Shown one piece after another: positions 31,064 through 39,059 of a stretch of DNA of 64,000 nt. The notes under the pieces were generated by a model. It was not told the DNA's origin and did not search any database. It saw nothing but the letters and a program-made list of their open reading frames with translations. Source of the DNA: Pseudomonas saudiphocaensis (GTDB taxonomy: Bacteria; Pseudomonadota; Gammaproteobacteria; Pseudomonadales; Pseudomonadaceae); NCBI RefSeq assembly GCF_000756775.1, contig NZ_CCSF01000001.1:310001-374000 (forward strand), in the 5' to 3' direction. The position numbers and the translations under genes are program-made. Position 1 is the first letter of the stretch; every line of letters begins with the position of its first letter.

Positions 31064-31975
31064 TCAAACTCCCGCCCCGGGCGCTTCAATCATCCAGCGC
31101 AGTGTTTCGCGAAGTTCTATCGGTTTGTGCTCACTAATTAGTCGGGTCAGCCTGGCATTGCAGCCGAACAGATTCTTTACATCAGCGCTGCGTATGTAGG
31201 CGGGATTAACCCTAACTTGCATTTGATGACCGGATATCAGAGCTGCCTGCTGCAAAACATATTGCAAGGTGTGGGCAGTGCCTGAGCAGATATTGACGGT
31301 CTGCCCGATCGCGTCCTGCGTTTCAAGCAAGCGCCGGTAGGCTCTTACTACATCGCGTACATCACAGAAATCCCTGGCTATATCCAGGTTCCCCAGTTCG
31401 ATGAACTCGGCGCCGCGGCGCGTATGCGCAATTATCTTGGGAATCAGGAACTGCTCAGACTGACCAACGCCCGTGTAGTTGAACGGGCGCGTGATGATCA
31501 ATGGCAATTGCCGTTGATACAGCCGCGCCAGATATTCCATTGCGGTTTTGCTGACCGCGTAATCATTGGCGGGTGCAAAAGGGGACGACTCGTCCAGCAC
31601 ACCTTCGGTGTTGCCATAGACATTGGCACTGCTGGCGAGAATGACTGCAGCGAGGCCGTCGGCAACCGGCCGCAGTGCTTCGAGCAAGTGTCGGGTGCCG
31701 ATGAGATTGGCGCGGTAAATGGCGTCAGCGTCGGCATGCGCCACGAAGGACACGGCGGCCAGGTGCACGACATGGCTCGGGCGCAATTCCAACAGCAGGT
31801 CTTTCAGCATCTGCGGTTCATTCAGCGAACAGCAGTGAATCGCAGCAATGCTCGCTGGCAGCTCCCCTTGTAGAGGGCGATAGCTGAGGCCATGGACTTC
31901 GTAGCCGTGTGCTGCGAGTTCCTCGGCCATGTAGCGACCGGTAAAACCGGTAACGCCGGTGATCAGCGCTTTCAT
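31064..31975 (-). CDS. NAD(P)-dependent sugar epimerase/reductase, Rmd-like
   Basis: A 303-residue extended short-chain dehydrogenase. The Rossmann motif is TGVTGFTG (7-14), the active site has SSANVYG (about 115) and YAVSKTAMEY (about 138), and the substrate region contains RPFNYTGVGQSEQFLIPKI. Length and sequence style suggest GDP-4-keto-6-deoxy-D-mannose reductase (Rmd), which makes GDP-D-rhamnose. A dehydratase or 4-epimerase cannot be excluded, because no GDP-mannose dehydratase gene adjoins it. It supplies a nucleotide sugar to the polysaccharide assembled by this locus. GGGAAGTAA precedes the ATG. Confidence 0.78.
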   Translation of the reverse strand: MKALITGVTGFTGRYMAEELAAHGYEVHGLSYRPLQGELPASIAAIHCCSLNEPQMLKDLLLELRPSHVVHLAAVSFVAHADADAIYRANLIGTRHLLEALRPVADGLAAVILASSANVYGNTEGVLDESSPFAPANDYAVSKTAMEYLARLYQRQLPLIITRPFNYTGVGQSEQFLIPKIIAHTRRGAEFIELGNLDIARDFCDVRDVVRAYRRLLETQDAIGQTVNICSGTAHTLQYVLQQAALISGHQMQVRVNPAYIRSADVKNLFGCNARLTRLISEHKPIELRETLRWMIEAPGAGV

Positions 31976-32009
31976 TTACTTCCCTACATGAAGTTGAAGG
32001 GGGCTGCGT

Positions 32010-32771
32010 TCAGGACTGTTGCTTGGCAAGACTTGCCTTGTGTCGGGAGTTCTTTTCACGCCAATACGCCGGCACGATATACAGCGCGTCCTGAAAGTAA
32101 CGCTTTGCCAAGCGCCGTGGCTCCAGACACATGCGATGCAGCCACTCGAGCTTGCATTCGCGCATCCACAACGGTGCTCGCTTGATGGTGCCGGTGGCAA
32201 AGGCAATCGAGGCGCCAATGCTGAAGGCCATTCCCGAGCGCTCATGGGGCTGTATCGCCGCCGCCAATATTTCGCCGCGCGGGGTGCCGACGGCGAACAA
32301 CACCAGCTCCGAAGGGGTGTCCCGAATGAACTGCAAGCACCGTTGCACTTCTTCCGGATTGTTGATGAAGCCCATGGGCGGATTGTGGTGGTAAAGATCG
32401 ATGCCGGGGTAAAGCTCTTTCAGCTTCTGGGTTTCAGCAGTCGAACAGCCAATCAGAACCACGCGCAGGCGGTCTTCGCTCGCCCACTGCAATAGATCAA
32501 GCGTCAGGTCACTGCCAGGGATGGCTTCCTCGATCTCGACCCCCAGCCGGTCCAGCAATGCCAGCAGGACCCGGCTGTCGCACAATCGCCACCGTGCTCT
32601 TGCATAAGCATCGCGCAGCGCGTCGTCATGCTGTAGTTGCACCAGGTGGTCGACATTGGGCGTGACCACAAACGAATAGGGCTGTTTCACGCCCTCACGA
32701 ATGCAGCCCAGCAACGCCTTCTTGTTGCCGGAATAAAAGTTGATGCCGAAGGCTGTAGTATCACTTGACAC
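32010..32771 (-). CDS. WecG/TagA/CpsF-family glycosyltransferase (GT26)
   Basis: A 253-residue cytoplasmic-face glycosyltransferase of family GT26, which adds sugars in beta linkage to lipid-linked repeat units (WecG, TagA and GumM are members). Signature parts are TPNVDHLVQLQHDDALRDAY, the donor-site stretch VLIGCSTAETQKL, then LVLFAVGTPRGEILAA and SIGASIAFATGTIKRAP. It starts at GTG inside the end of the GT2 gene (11-base overlap), with GGGAG 12 bases upstream, indicating translational coupling. The donor sugar is not determinable. Confidence 0.88.
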   Translation of the reverse strand: MSSDTTAFGINFYSGNKKALLGCIREGVKQPYSFVVTPNVDHLVQLQHDDALRDAYARARWRLCDSRVLLALLDRLGVEIEEAIPGSDLTLDLLQWASEDRLRVVLIGCSTAETQKLKELYPGIDLYHHNPPMGFINNPEEVQRCLQFIRDTPSELVLFAVGTPRGEILAAAIQPHERSGMAFSIGASIAFATGTIKRAPLWMRECKLEWLHRMCLEPRRLAKRYFQDALYIVPAYWREKNSRHKASLAKQQS

Positions 32772-33645
32772 TCATTGCTACTCCCTTGAAAGCGCCTTTG
32801 ATACCCGACCATGCAAGAGTGGGGTGTCTGAACTCTTTGATGGTGGTAACGGCTGATAGAAGAAAGGCGGAAACGAGCGCAAAACCCGGGCCGTAAAAAC
32901 GCTTGTTGAAGCGTGTGGCGGCTCGGTTCCGGTAGTAATGGTAGAAGGCCGAGCGACTGCCCAGGCTAAGCGAACCATAATGAAAGAGACGGCTTTCAGG
33001 TATTACCTTGATTGATATGCCAAACTCTCTGGCGCGGTATTGCCAGTCGACTTCTTCGAAGTACATGAAGTACTTTTCATCCATCAAACCAATTTCTTTT
33101 GTCAGCGCTGTAGAAAACGCAAGACTGCAGCCCATTAAATAGTCCGGGATGTGTGCGAGACCTTGTTGCTGCAGGGTTTCAATGCTCTGGTTCTTACCCA
33201 ACAGGCGCGCCTTTCCGAGGATCGGGTAGAGCTTTCCGCCGCCATAACACTCCAATCGCCCGGTTTCGGCACTCAATACCAGCGAGCCGACGAACTGCCG
33301 GTCGTTTTGCTTAAGTGCTTCTAAAAGCGGTGAAAAGGCGTCGCTGTCTACATAGGTGTCATTATTGATGACCCAAAAGTATTCGGGGTTAAGATTTTCC
33401 ACTGCCCAGCGCAGGCCGTAGTTATTGCCACCTGCATAACCGCTGTTTTCCGGGTTGTTAAGCACAGTCACATTGCGATGCTGCTTTTCATCCAGCCATT
33501 GCTGCAGGGCGACTGCGGAGCCGTCTTGCGAATCATTGTCGATGATTACGACATGATCGAGCGTTGCACAATGAGCAAGTATGCTCTCAGCGCAGCTGAT
33601 GGTCTCAGTAGCAGCTTTGTAATTGAGAATAAGTGCGACGTTCAT
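32761..33645 (-). CDS. Glycosyltransferase family 2
   Basis: A 294-residue GT2 (GT-A fold) enzyme. It begins MNVALILNYKAATET with the nucleotide-binding strand, then VVIIDNDSQDGS, the DXD-like metal motif in WVINNDTYVDSDAF, and the acceptor-region YFMYFEEVDWQYRARE typical of rhamnosyl- and related transferases. A C-terminal hydrophobic or amphipathic segment may hold it at the inner membrane. It overlaps the wzy-like gene by 41 bases and the GT26 gene by 11. The region is visibly less GC-rich than the rest of the window. Confidence 0.88.
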   Translation of the reverse strand: MNVALILNYKAATETISCAESILAHCATLDHVVIIDNDSQDGSAVALQQWLDEKQHRNVTVLNNPENSGYAGGNNYGLRWAVENLNPEYFWVINNDTYVDSDAFSPLLEALKQNDRQFVGSLVLSAETGRLECYGGGKLYPILGKARLLGKNQSIETLQQQGLAHIPDYLMGCSLAFSTALTKEIGLMDEKYFMYFEEVDWQYRAREFGISIKVIPESRLFHYGSLSLGSRSAFYHYYRNRAATRFNKRFYGPGFALVSAFLLSAVTTIKEFRHPTLAWSGIKGAFKGVAMSVK

Positions 33646-34861
33646 GTGCTCGTTCCTTGCTGCGAAGATGGCGTGCTCTCAGAGCGTGTATTACAAAAAG
33701 CATGGCGAAAACCTGCTGTGTATATTCGAGCAGAGCATTAAGGGGCCAGATCACCATGTAAGCGAGAATGACCGCGTAGGTAAACCGCATGTCAGAATGT
33801 ATGTTTTTAGCGATACGCTGATAGATATAGAGTGTCAGCGGCACAATGATGAAGCTGAGGAAGCCAAAGCGGAAAAGCGTTCCGATGATGCCGACATCGG
33901 AAAGGAAAAAGTGCTCGCCAAAGTAGGGAATGAAGCCGTCCTGCCACATCAATGACAAGGAGCCACTGGGCAGCCATTTGACCAATGCAAGATGACCGAA
34001 GATGGAAGCGATGGTGTTGGAGCGGACGTTGTCTTCGACTCCCTCCTCAAGGTTGCTCGCATAAAAGTCGAGATTTACCCCGAGTGTCTCCAATAAGCTT
34101 GGGTAGAAGTAAAAAGGAGATATGAGAAAGCACAACGACACCGCCCATATGAGGGCTTTTGCCCTGAGGCAGAACAGGGTGAAGGCCAGACACAGCGCTA
34201 TGAGCTGGCGCGTCTGAGTCGCGAAAACCAGCGTCAGCAGAATCAGCACGGCAACGATCAGATAGAACGTTTTCTGGCGTTTGTCGCCGTTGATGGGCGA
34301 CTGACCTTTTGCCCATGTCTGAATGCAGTAGAAGTAGGTGAAGCACAGCAGGAACGGGCCGATCGATGAGCGGTCCGGGCGGTCCCAGGCGGTCTGTTCT
34401 TCGCGTAAATCAGGAATCAGACCGAATTTATAAAGCCAGGACAGGATGACGGCGACAAGTGCCGCATAAAGCAATGCGCGCTCGAATTGAAGGGTGCTGA
34501 CTCGTTTGGCGAGCAGCAATAGCGGTACGAAGCCGAAGGCGAAAAGTATCCGCCGCTCTTCGATAAGACCGTAGACGATGGGCTGACCATAGGTGTGATA
34601 GGCAAAAATCGCGGGCAGCAGAGTGAATATCAAGACACTGTAGAGCCCGTAATACATGAGCACGCGGTATTCGCGAGGCGACTCATCGGTTGATGCGAGA
34701 ATCAATAGCAGGGCTAGGCCCAGGCAGGCTGCCATATAGGCTTCGTTGAGAAACTTTAAGCCGATAGGGTTGTGCGTACTTTCACCCAGCACGGAAAAGT
34801 GCAGAACCAGCAACAGCGTGAGCAATGGCACATAAATCAATTTTGAACTGATGTTCGTCAT
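33605..34861 (-). CDS. Wzy-like polysaccharide polymerase / O-antigen ligase-type membrane protein
   Basis: A 418-residue integral membrane protein with about 10-12 hydrophobic segments and a large central periplasmic loop (about 255-300, FYFYPSLLETLGVNLDFYASNLEEGVEDN), the layout of Wzy polymerases and WaaL ligases. In a Wzy-dependent locus it would polymerise lipid-linked repeat units in the periplasm. Such proteins diverge strongly, so the assignment rests on topology and context. ATG 34861 is preferred to GTG 34864. Codon usage is AT-richer than flanking genes, as common for acquired polymerase genes. Confidence 0.78.
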   Translation of the reverse strand: MTNISSKLIYVPLLTLLLVLHFSVLGESTHNPIGLKFLNEAYMAACLGLALLLILASTDESPREYRVLMYYGLYSVLIFTLLPAIFAYHTYGQPIVYGLIEERRILFAFGFVPLLLLAKRVSTLQFERALLYAALVAVILSWLYKFGLIPDLREEQTAWDRPDRSSIGPFLLCFTYFYCIQTWAKGQSPINGDKRQKTFYLIVAVLILLTLVFATQTRQLIALCLAFTLFCLRAKALIWAVSLCFLISPFYFYPSLLETLGVNLDFYASNLEEGVEDNVRSNTIASIFGHLALVKWLPSGSLSLMWQDGFIPYFGEHFFLSDVGIIGTLFRFGFLSFIIVPLTLYIYQRIAKNIHSDMRFTYAVILAYMVIWPLNALLEYTQQVFAMLFVIHALRARHLRSKERAHERRTYSQLQSCY

Positions 34862-35168
34862 CACCTAAGTCCTTGGGCGCCTTTTCCTTTTAAGTACCAA
34901 TGTGCCGCAAACAATAGGGCTTTAGGTTGCAGCAGCACGTCGAGCCTCTGCCCATACGTGTCTTCTCGGATTCCCCGCAGAGCGCCCGTCTGATCAGGCG
35001 AGGCGCTTCAATACCGTTGAATTAAGTCCCTCATTCTCAGGTCGCAAGGTTTGACAGTGGGTTCCTCCCGCGGTTGCGTGAGTTCCGTGAATATTTGTGA
35101 ATATCCAGCTTTCCGCGAACTTCAATTCGCTTACATTGATGTTATTTCGCTATGAGACGTAAATTTCA
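34862..35168. promoter_or_regulatory. Intergenic region with direct repeats upstream of the wzy-like gene
   Basis: A 307-bp AT-rich gap between the GH5 gene and the wzy-like gene. It contains the direct repeat GTGAATAT at 35087-35094 and 35097-35104, a 10-base (one helical turn) period typical of tandem sites for response regulators. Next to it, about 35116-35133, is GCGAACTTCAATTCGC, an inverted repeat (GCGAA/TTCGC). No coding sequence is seen. It is a candidate internal promoter for the lower part of the locus. Confidence 0.4.
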
Positions 35169-36206
35169 TCACTGAGGGCCGATATCGCTGCAGTCGTTCT
35201 GGATATGTTTTTGCAGGATGTGCATTTGCGGACGGTCTTCGCCATCTATTGGCTCGACAGCCAGCACGTATTTCCCCCAGCCAGGCCCGCCGGCCCAGTA
35301 GGCACTGGGAATACAGTTTTCATTGAGGTAGGCGAGCATATTGTCCATCGCGAGCAGCATCGATTCGGAATGGCCGGGTACGCCGTATTCACCGAGAAAA
35401 CCTTTTTGGCCGTGCTCCTTGAGCCACTCCACGAAAGGCCGGGTACGTTCCACGCCCAGCATTGGACCGACTACTTCTTCTTCGGCGTAGCGGCCTGAGA
35501 AGTCCTTGTCGAAATAGATGTGCGCCGAATAGATGAGGTTGTCTGCCGGGTCCTCCAGGAGAAAATCCTCGTTTACCATGCGCCAGTGGAAGCTGCTGGC
35601 CCAGCGATCTCCCTCCACGATGATCGGAGTCTTCATGTCGACTTCACGGATGGCGTGCACCGCGGCTTGGGCTGCGTCACGCCACAAGCCTTTGGTGGAG
35701 TGGGGCTCATTCATGATGTCGTAGCCAAGAAGGGCTGGATGGTCCTTGAACGCCTCGGCCAGGTGGCGCCAGACATTCGCATAGGCCTCATAGGGGACTT
35801 CCGGCGAGCCGATCAGCTGATCCTTGTAGCGGGCGTAGTTGTGCATATCCAGAATGACTTTCTGGCCATGCCGGGCAGCCTGATCAAGGGTTTTGCGGAG
35901 CAGGCGCATCTGGTCAAAGTTGATGCCCTTGTCCAGGTCATGCTGCAGCCGCTCCCAGATGAAGGGGAAGCGAATCAGGCGAATGTTCTTCTCGGCGTAG
36001 TAGCTGAAGTGCTTTTTTTCCGGATAGAAGTAATTGGTACCGACTTTGCCTGGCGTGATATGCGGGGCGAAATTGGCGCCGGACAGGTTGATACCGATCA
36101 GGTCGATCCCTTTAGTGTCGGTCTCGGTAGCCAGTGCGACTGAAGCGCAGGTAGCCAGCGAGAGTGCAGTGACAAGTCTCAGCGTGCGTGGAAAAGACGA
36201 AAGCAT
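35169..36206 (-). CDS. Secreted glycoside hydrolase family 5 (cellulase-like) glycanase
   Basis: A 345-residue GH5 enzyme with a Sec signal peptide (about 1-26, ending SVALATE). The barrel motifs are visible: GINLSGANF, RFPFIWERL, VILDMHNYARY, the acid/base Glu in YDIMNEPHS (about 166), YSAHIYFD, and the nucleophile Glu in KGFLGEYGVPGH (about 275). Within a polysaccharide locus such periplasmic glycanases trim or release the polymer, or help determine chain length. The substrate would be a beta-glucan-like or mannan-like chain. It lies between wzc and the wzy-like gene. Confidence 0.88.
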   Translation of the reverse strand: MLSSFPRTLRLVTALSLATCASVALATETDTKGIDLIGINLSGANFAPHITPGKVGTNYFYPEKKHFSYYAEKNIRLIRFPFIWERLQHDLDKGINFDQMRLLRKTLDQAARHGQKVILDMHNYARYKDQLIGSPEVPYEAYANVWRHLAEAFKDHPALLGYDIMNEPHSTKGLWRDAAQAAVHAIREVDMKTPIIVEGDRWASSFHWRMVNEDFLLEDPADNLIYSAHIYFDKDFSGRYAEEEVVGPMLGVERTRPFVEWLKEHGQKGFLGEYGVPGHSESMLLAMDNMLAYLNENCIPSAYWAGGPGWGKYVLAVEPIDGEDRPQMHILQKHIQNDCSDIGPQ

Positions 36207-36299
36207 GAGTGCATCCCTTTGTCTGATCTGCCGGCTACCGCAGCGGCAGGCACCGCCCGCCTGCCCGGGGCAGGTGAGCGGCTTGGTGTGAATCGGTAG

Positions 36300-38510
36300 T
36301 TACTTGGCTTTGTACTCGTACTGGTAGTAGCCGTAGTCGCTGTAATTGGAGGCTTTACGCAGCACGGCGTTGAAGATCACGCCCTTGACCAGCAGTCCGT
36401 TCTGTTCCAGGCGGCGCTTGGCATGTTCGATCTCCTTGATGCTGTTGAGGCCGTAGCGGGTCACCATCAGCGTGGTGCCTGCCTGGCTGCCCACAAGAGC
36501 AGCGTCGGTAACAGCGAGGATCGGAGGTGTATCGAAAATCACCAGGTCGTACATGTTGCTGATTTCTCTGACGAAGCGAGAGAAGTTCTCATGCATCAGC
36601 AACTCGGACGGATTAGGCGGCACCTGGCCGTGGGCAATCACGTGCAGGTTGGCCAGTTGGGTTTTCTGGATGGCATCGAACAGCGTAATGCGACCGGAAA
36701 GAATGTCCGAGAGACCCTTGTCGCCCTGGCAACGCATGACCTTGTGCAGGTAGCCCTTGCGCATGTCGGCGTCGACCAGCAGCACCTTCTTGCCCGATTG
36801 TGCGATCACAGCAGCCAGGTTACTGGTTACGAATGACTTGCCCACACCAGGGCTCGGACCGGTGATCATCAGGATATTGTTTTTCGCCTCGATCATGGCG
36901 AAGTGCAGGCTGGTACGCAGGCTGCGCATGGCTTCTGTGGCCAGGTCGGCAGGGTCGTTGATCGAAAGCAGATAGGAGGCGTTGCTCTTGTCCCGCTTGA
37001 AATTGGCCAGGCGCTTTTCCAGCAGACCTTGCTTTTCGCTGAAGGGAATGGCTGCATACACCGGAATGCCGGAACGCTCGATATCTTCCGGATTCTCCAC
37101 GCCGCGCTTGAGGGCTTCGCGCACATAGACGAAGGCAACGGCAAGCAGCCCGCCGAGCAGCGTGGCGACAATGATCACCAGCGGCTTGTTGGGTTTCACC
37201 GGCTCGTCAATGTCGGCAGCGGCGTGGTCGACGATGCGCACGTTGCCCACAGTGCCGGCGCGGATGATGTCCAGCTCCTGAGTCTTGTTCAGCAGCATGG
37301 CGTAGGTTTCAGACGAAACCTCGACGTCGCGGGTCAGGCGCAGCAGCTCCTGCTGGGTAGAGGGCAGGGTGCTGATCTGCTTTTCCAGTTCCGATTTCTG
37401 CGTCTGCAGCTGGTTGATCTGATTGATCAGCGCCTGGAAGTTCGGGTGCTGGCGGGTGAAGCGCCGCTCCATCTCGGTACGCTTGAGGTTCTGTTCGGAA
37501 ATCTGCTTTTCCAGATCAACGATGCGATCCAGCACCGACTGGGTCTCGGCGGTGATATCCACCGAGCGATTGCCGGTCTGATATTGATTCAGCGCGGTCT
37601 GGGCGGCGTCGAGGTTTTTGCGCACCTCCGGGATCTGCTCGCTGAGGAACTCGAGGCTCTGAGTCGCTTCTGCAGCATTACGCGCGATGTTCTGCTGCAC
37701 ATAGCGCTGAGCGACCTCTTCCAGAACCTTGATGGCCTTTTCCGGGTCGGTGTCTTCCAGACTCACGCCAACGATGCCGGACTGCTTGCCGCGCTCGCCG
37801 GCCGACAGGCGTTTCTGATAATCCTCGGTGGTGGCGTAGGTCCGGTTGCGGGTCACATTGAAAGTGGTGCCGGGGCGGGCGTTGAGCTCGGCCACCGTAA
37901 TGCCGTAGTCGGGTGTTTCAACCGGCTCGCCGACCAGGCCCTGAACGACCACTTCACCGTCCGGGTCGCGCAGGATGAAACCATTGCCCTCGGCGGCTTC
38001 CAGAGTCAGTTCCTCGCCGTGCATCTTGTCCGGCACGATGAGCTGGGTGATGCGCAGGGTCTCGCCACCCCAGGCGTAGGATTCGAAGCCGGCCGGATAC
38101 CAGGCCAGTTCGCCTTCCTCGGTTGGTTCGAAGTTGCGCGCCATGAAGCCGCCGATCAGCGGGAAATAGCGCGGCTCGATGATGATGTCGAGATTGAGCG
38201 CTTCCACGGCGCCGCCCACCACGGAGCGTGATTTGAGCAGGGCGATCTCGGTCTGTGCAGGCGACACCGCCGGCGTATTGCCGACCACGTCAGTCAAGCT
38301 TGGCAGGCCGCTCTTGGCTTCGATCTGAATCATCGCGGTAGCCAGGTATACGGGTGTGCTGAGTAGCGCATAGGCGATACCCAGCGCCGCAAAAAAGCCG
38401 GTTATGACGGCTATGGTGCCCCGGTTGTTGAGGAAGGTGTCGAAGAGGTGGGCAAGATCAATGTCCTTGTCCTCTTTGGTTTCATATATGGGGCGTGGCA
38501 TGGTTGTCAT
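36300..38510 (-). CDS. wzc: Wzc-type polysaccharide co-polymerase and tyrosine autokinase
   Basis: A 736-residue inner-membrane protein that controls chain length and couples polymerisation to Wza export. A Wzz domain with a membrane segment (about 33-52) starts it, then a periplasmic coiled-coil region (about 290-400) and a second membrane segment (about 443-462). The cytoplasmic BY-kinase domain has Walker A GPSPGVGKS (551-559) and Walker A' LLVDADMRKG. The C-terminus carries a tyrosine cluster, NYSDYGYYQYEYKAK, the autophosphorylation tail. AAGAAGGAACTTCA precedes ATG. It lies next to its presumed phosphatase. Confidence 0.94.
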   Translation of the reverse strand: MTTMPRPIYETKEDKDIDLAHLFDTFLNNRGTIAVITGFFAALGIAYALLSTPVYLATAMIQIEAKSGLPSLTDVVGNTPAVSPAQTEIALLKSRSVVGGAVEALNLDIIIEPRYFPLIGGFMARNFEPTEEGELAWYPAGFESYAWGGETLRITQLIVPDKMHGEELTLEAAEGNGFILRDPDGEVVVQGLVGEPVETPDYGITVAELNARPGTTFNVTRNRTYATTEDYQKRLSAGERGKQSGIVGVSLEDTDPEKAIKVLEEVAQRYVQQNIARNAAEATQSLEFLSEQIPEVRKNLDAAQTALNQYQTGNRSVDITAETQSVLDRIVDLEKQISEQNLKRTEMERRFTRQHPNFQALINQINQLQTQKSELEKQISTLPSTQQELLRLTRDVEVSSETYAMLLNKTQELDIIRAGTVGNVRIVDHAAADIDEPVKPNKPLVIIVATLLGGLLAVAFVYVREALKRGVENPEDIERSGIPVYAAIPFSEKQGLLEKRLANFKRDKSNASYLLSINDPADLATEAMRSLRTSLHFAMIEAKNNILMITGPSPGVGKSFVTSNLAAVIAQSGKKVLLVDADMRKGYLHKVMRCQGDKGLSDILSGRITLFDAIQKTQLANLHVIAHGQVPPNPSELLMHENFSRFVREISNMYDLVIFDTPPILAVTDAALVGSQAGTTLMVTRYGLNSIKEIEHAKRRLEQNGLLVKGVIFNAVLRKASNYSDYGYYQYEYKAK

Positions 38511-38525
38511 TGAAGTTCCTTCTTC

Positions 38526-38963
38526 TTATTCAAGGTAAGGAAGCCAGCTCTCGACGGTTTGCGTCAGAAGGCTGTGGACGTGGTCAAAAGCGGGTTTGGA
38601 TTGACGGAATGGATCGGGTATTTCCATGCCGTCCAGCCATTTGCCCATCAGGAAGGTCTTGCCGTGTACTTCGGGAGCTATCTGGCGAAGGTGCTGGATG
38701 TGGCTTTGCTCCATGGTCAGGATCAGATCGGCCTGGTGCAGCATTTCGCTGTCGACCTGACGAGCGCGGTGGGTCGTATGTTCCAGTCCGTGTTCTTGCA
38801 GCACTTGGTGGGCGAGTTTGTCCATCGGGTTTCCGACCAGTGCGCCGATACCGGCCGAACTGACCGTGATGCCCTTGCCCTGCAATCTGTGGAGCAGCAG
38901 TGCTTCAGCCGCAGGGCTTCTGCAGATGTTGCCGACGCAAACAATCAATATGTTTTGGAACAT
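38526..38963 (-). CDS. wzb: Low-molecular-weight protein-tyrosine phosphatase Wzb
   Basis: A 145-residue cytoplasmic phosphatase that dephosphorylates the tyrosine tail of Wzc to allow cycles of assembly. The P-loop is C9VGNICRS (CX5RS) close to the N-terminus, and the general acid Asp is in EIPDPFRQ near residue 118. The start is ATG 38963 (MFQNILIVC), which puts the P-loop where the family has it; 15 further upstream codons are excluded. It lies 15 bases before wzc. Confidence 0.93.
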   Translation of the reverse strand: MFQNILIVCVGNICRSPAAEALLLHRLQGKGITVSSAGIGALVGNPMDKLAHQVLQEHGLEHTTHRARQVDSEMLHQADLILTMEQSHIQHLRQIAPEVHGKTFLMGKWLDGMEIPDPFRQSKPAFDHVHSLLTQTVESWLPYLE

Positions 38964-39059
38964 CTCAGTGCGTTCCTGCAGAGAAAGCCAGGCGGGTGCC
39001 GAACGCACATTTGATAGTGGCTCGTTTCATGGGTTCATTCCTTTACGCGCGAAAGTCCG

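Noticed and set aside
31030-31080. A JUMPStart/ops-like element (GGGAG...GGCGGCGGCAAG on the minus strand) near the end of the reductase gene
   Set aside because: Only about half of the ops core GGCGGTAGCGT matches, and most of the candidate lies at or within a coding end. Not enough to call an RfaH site.
36903-38231. A 442-codon plus-strand frame opposite wzc
   Set aside because: Shadow of wzc. Low-complexity hydrophobic translation without motifs.
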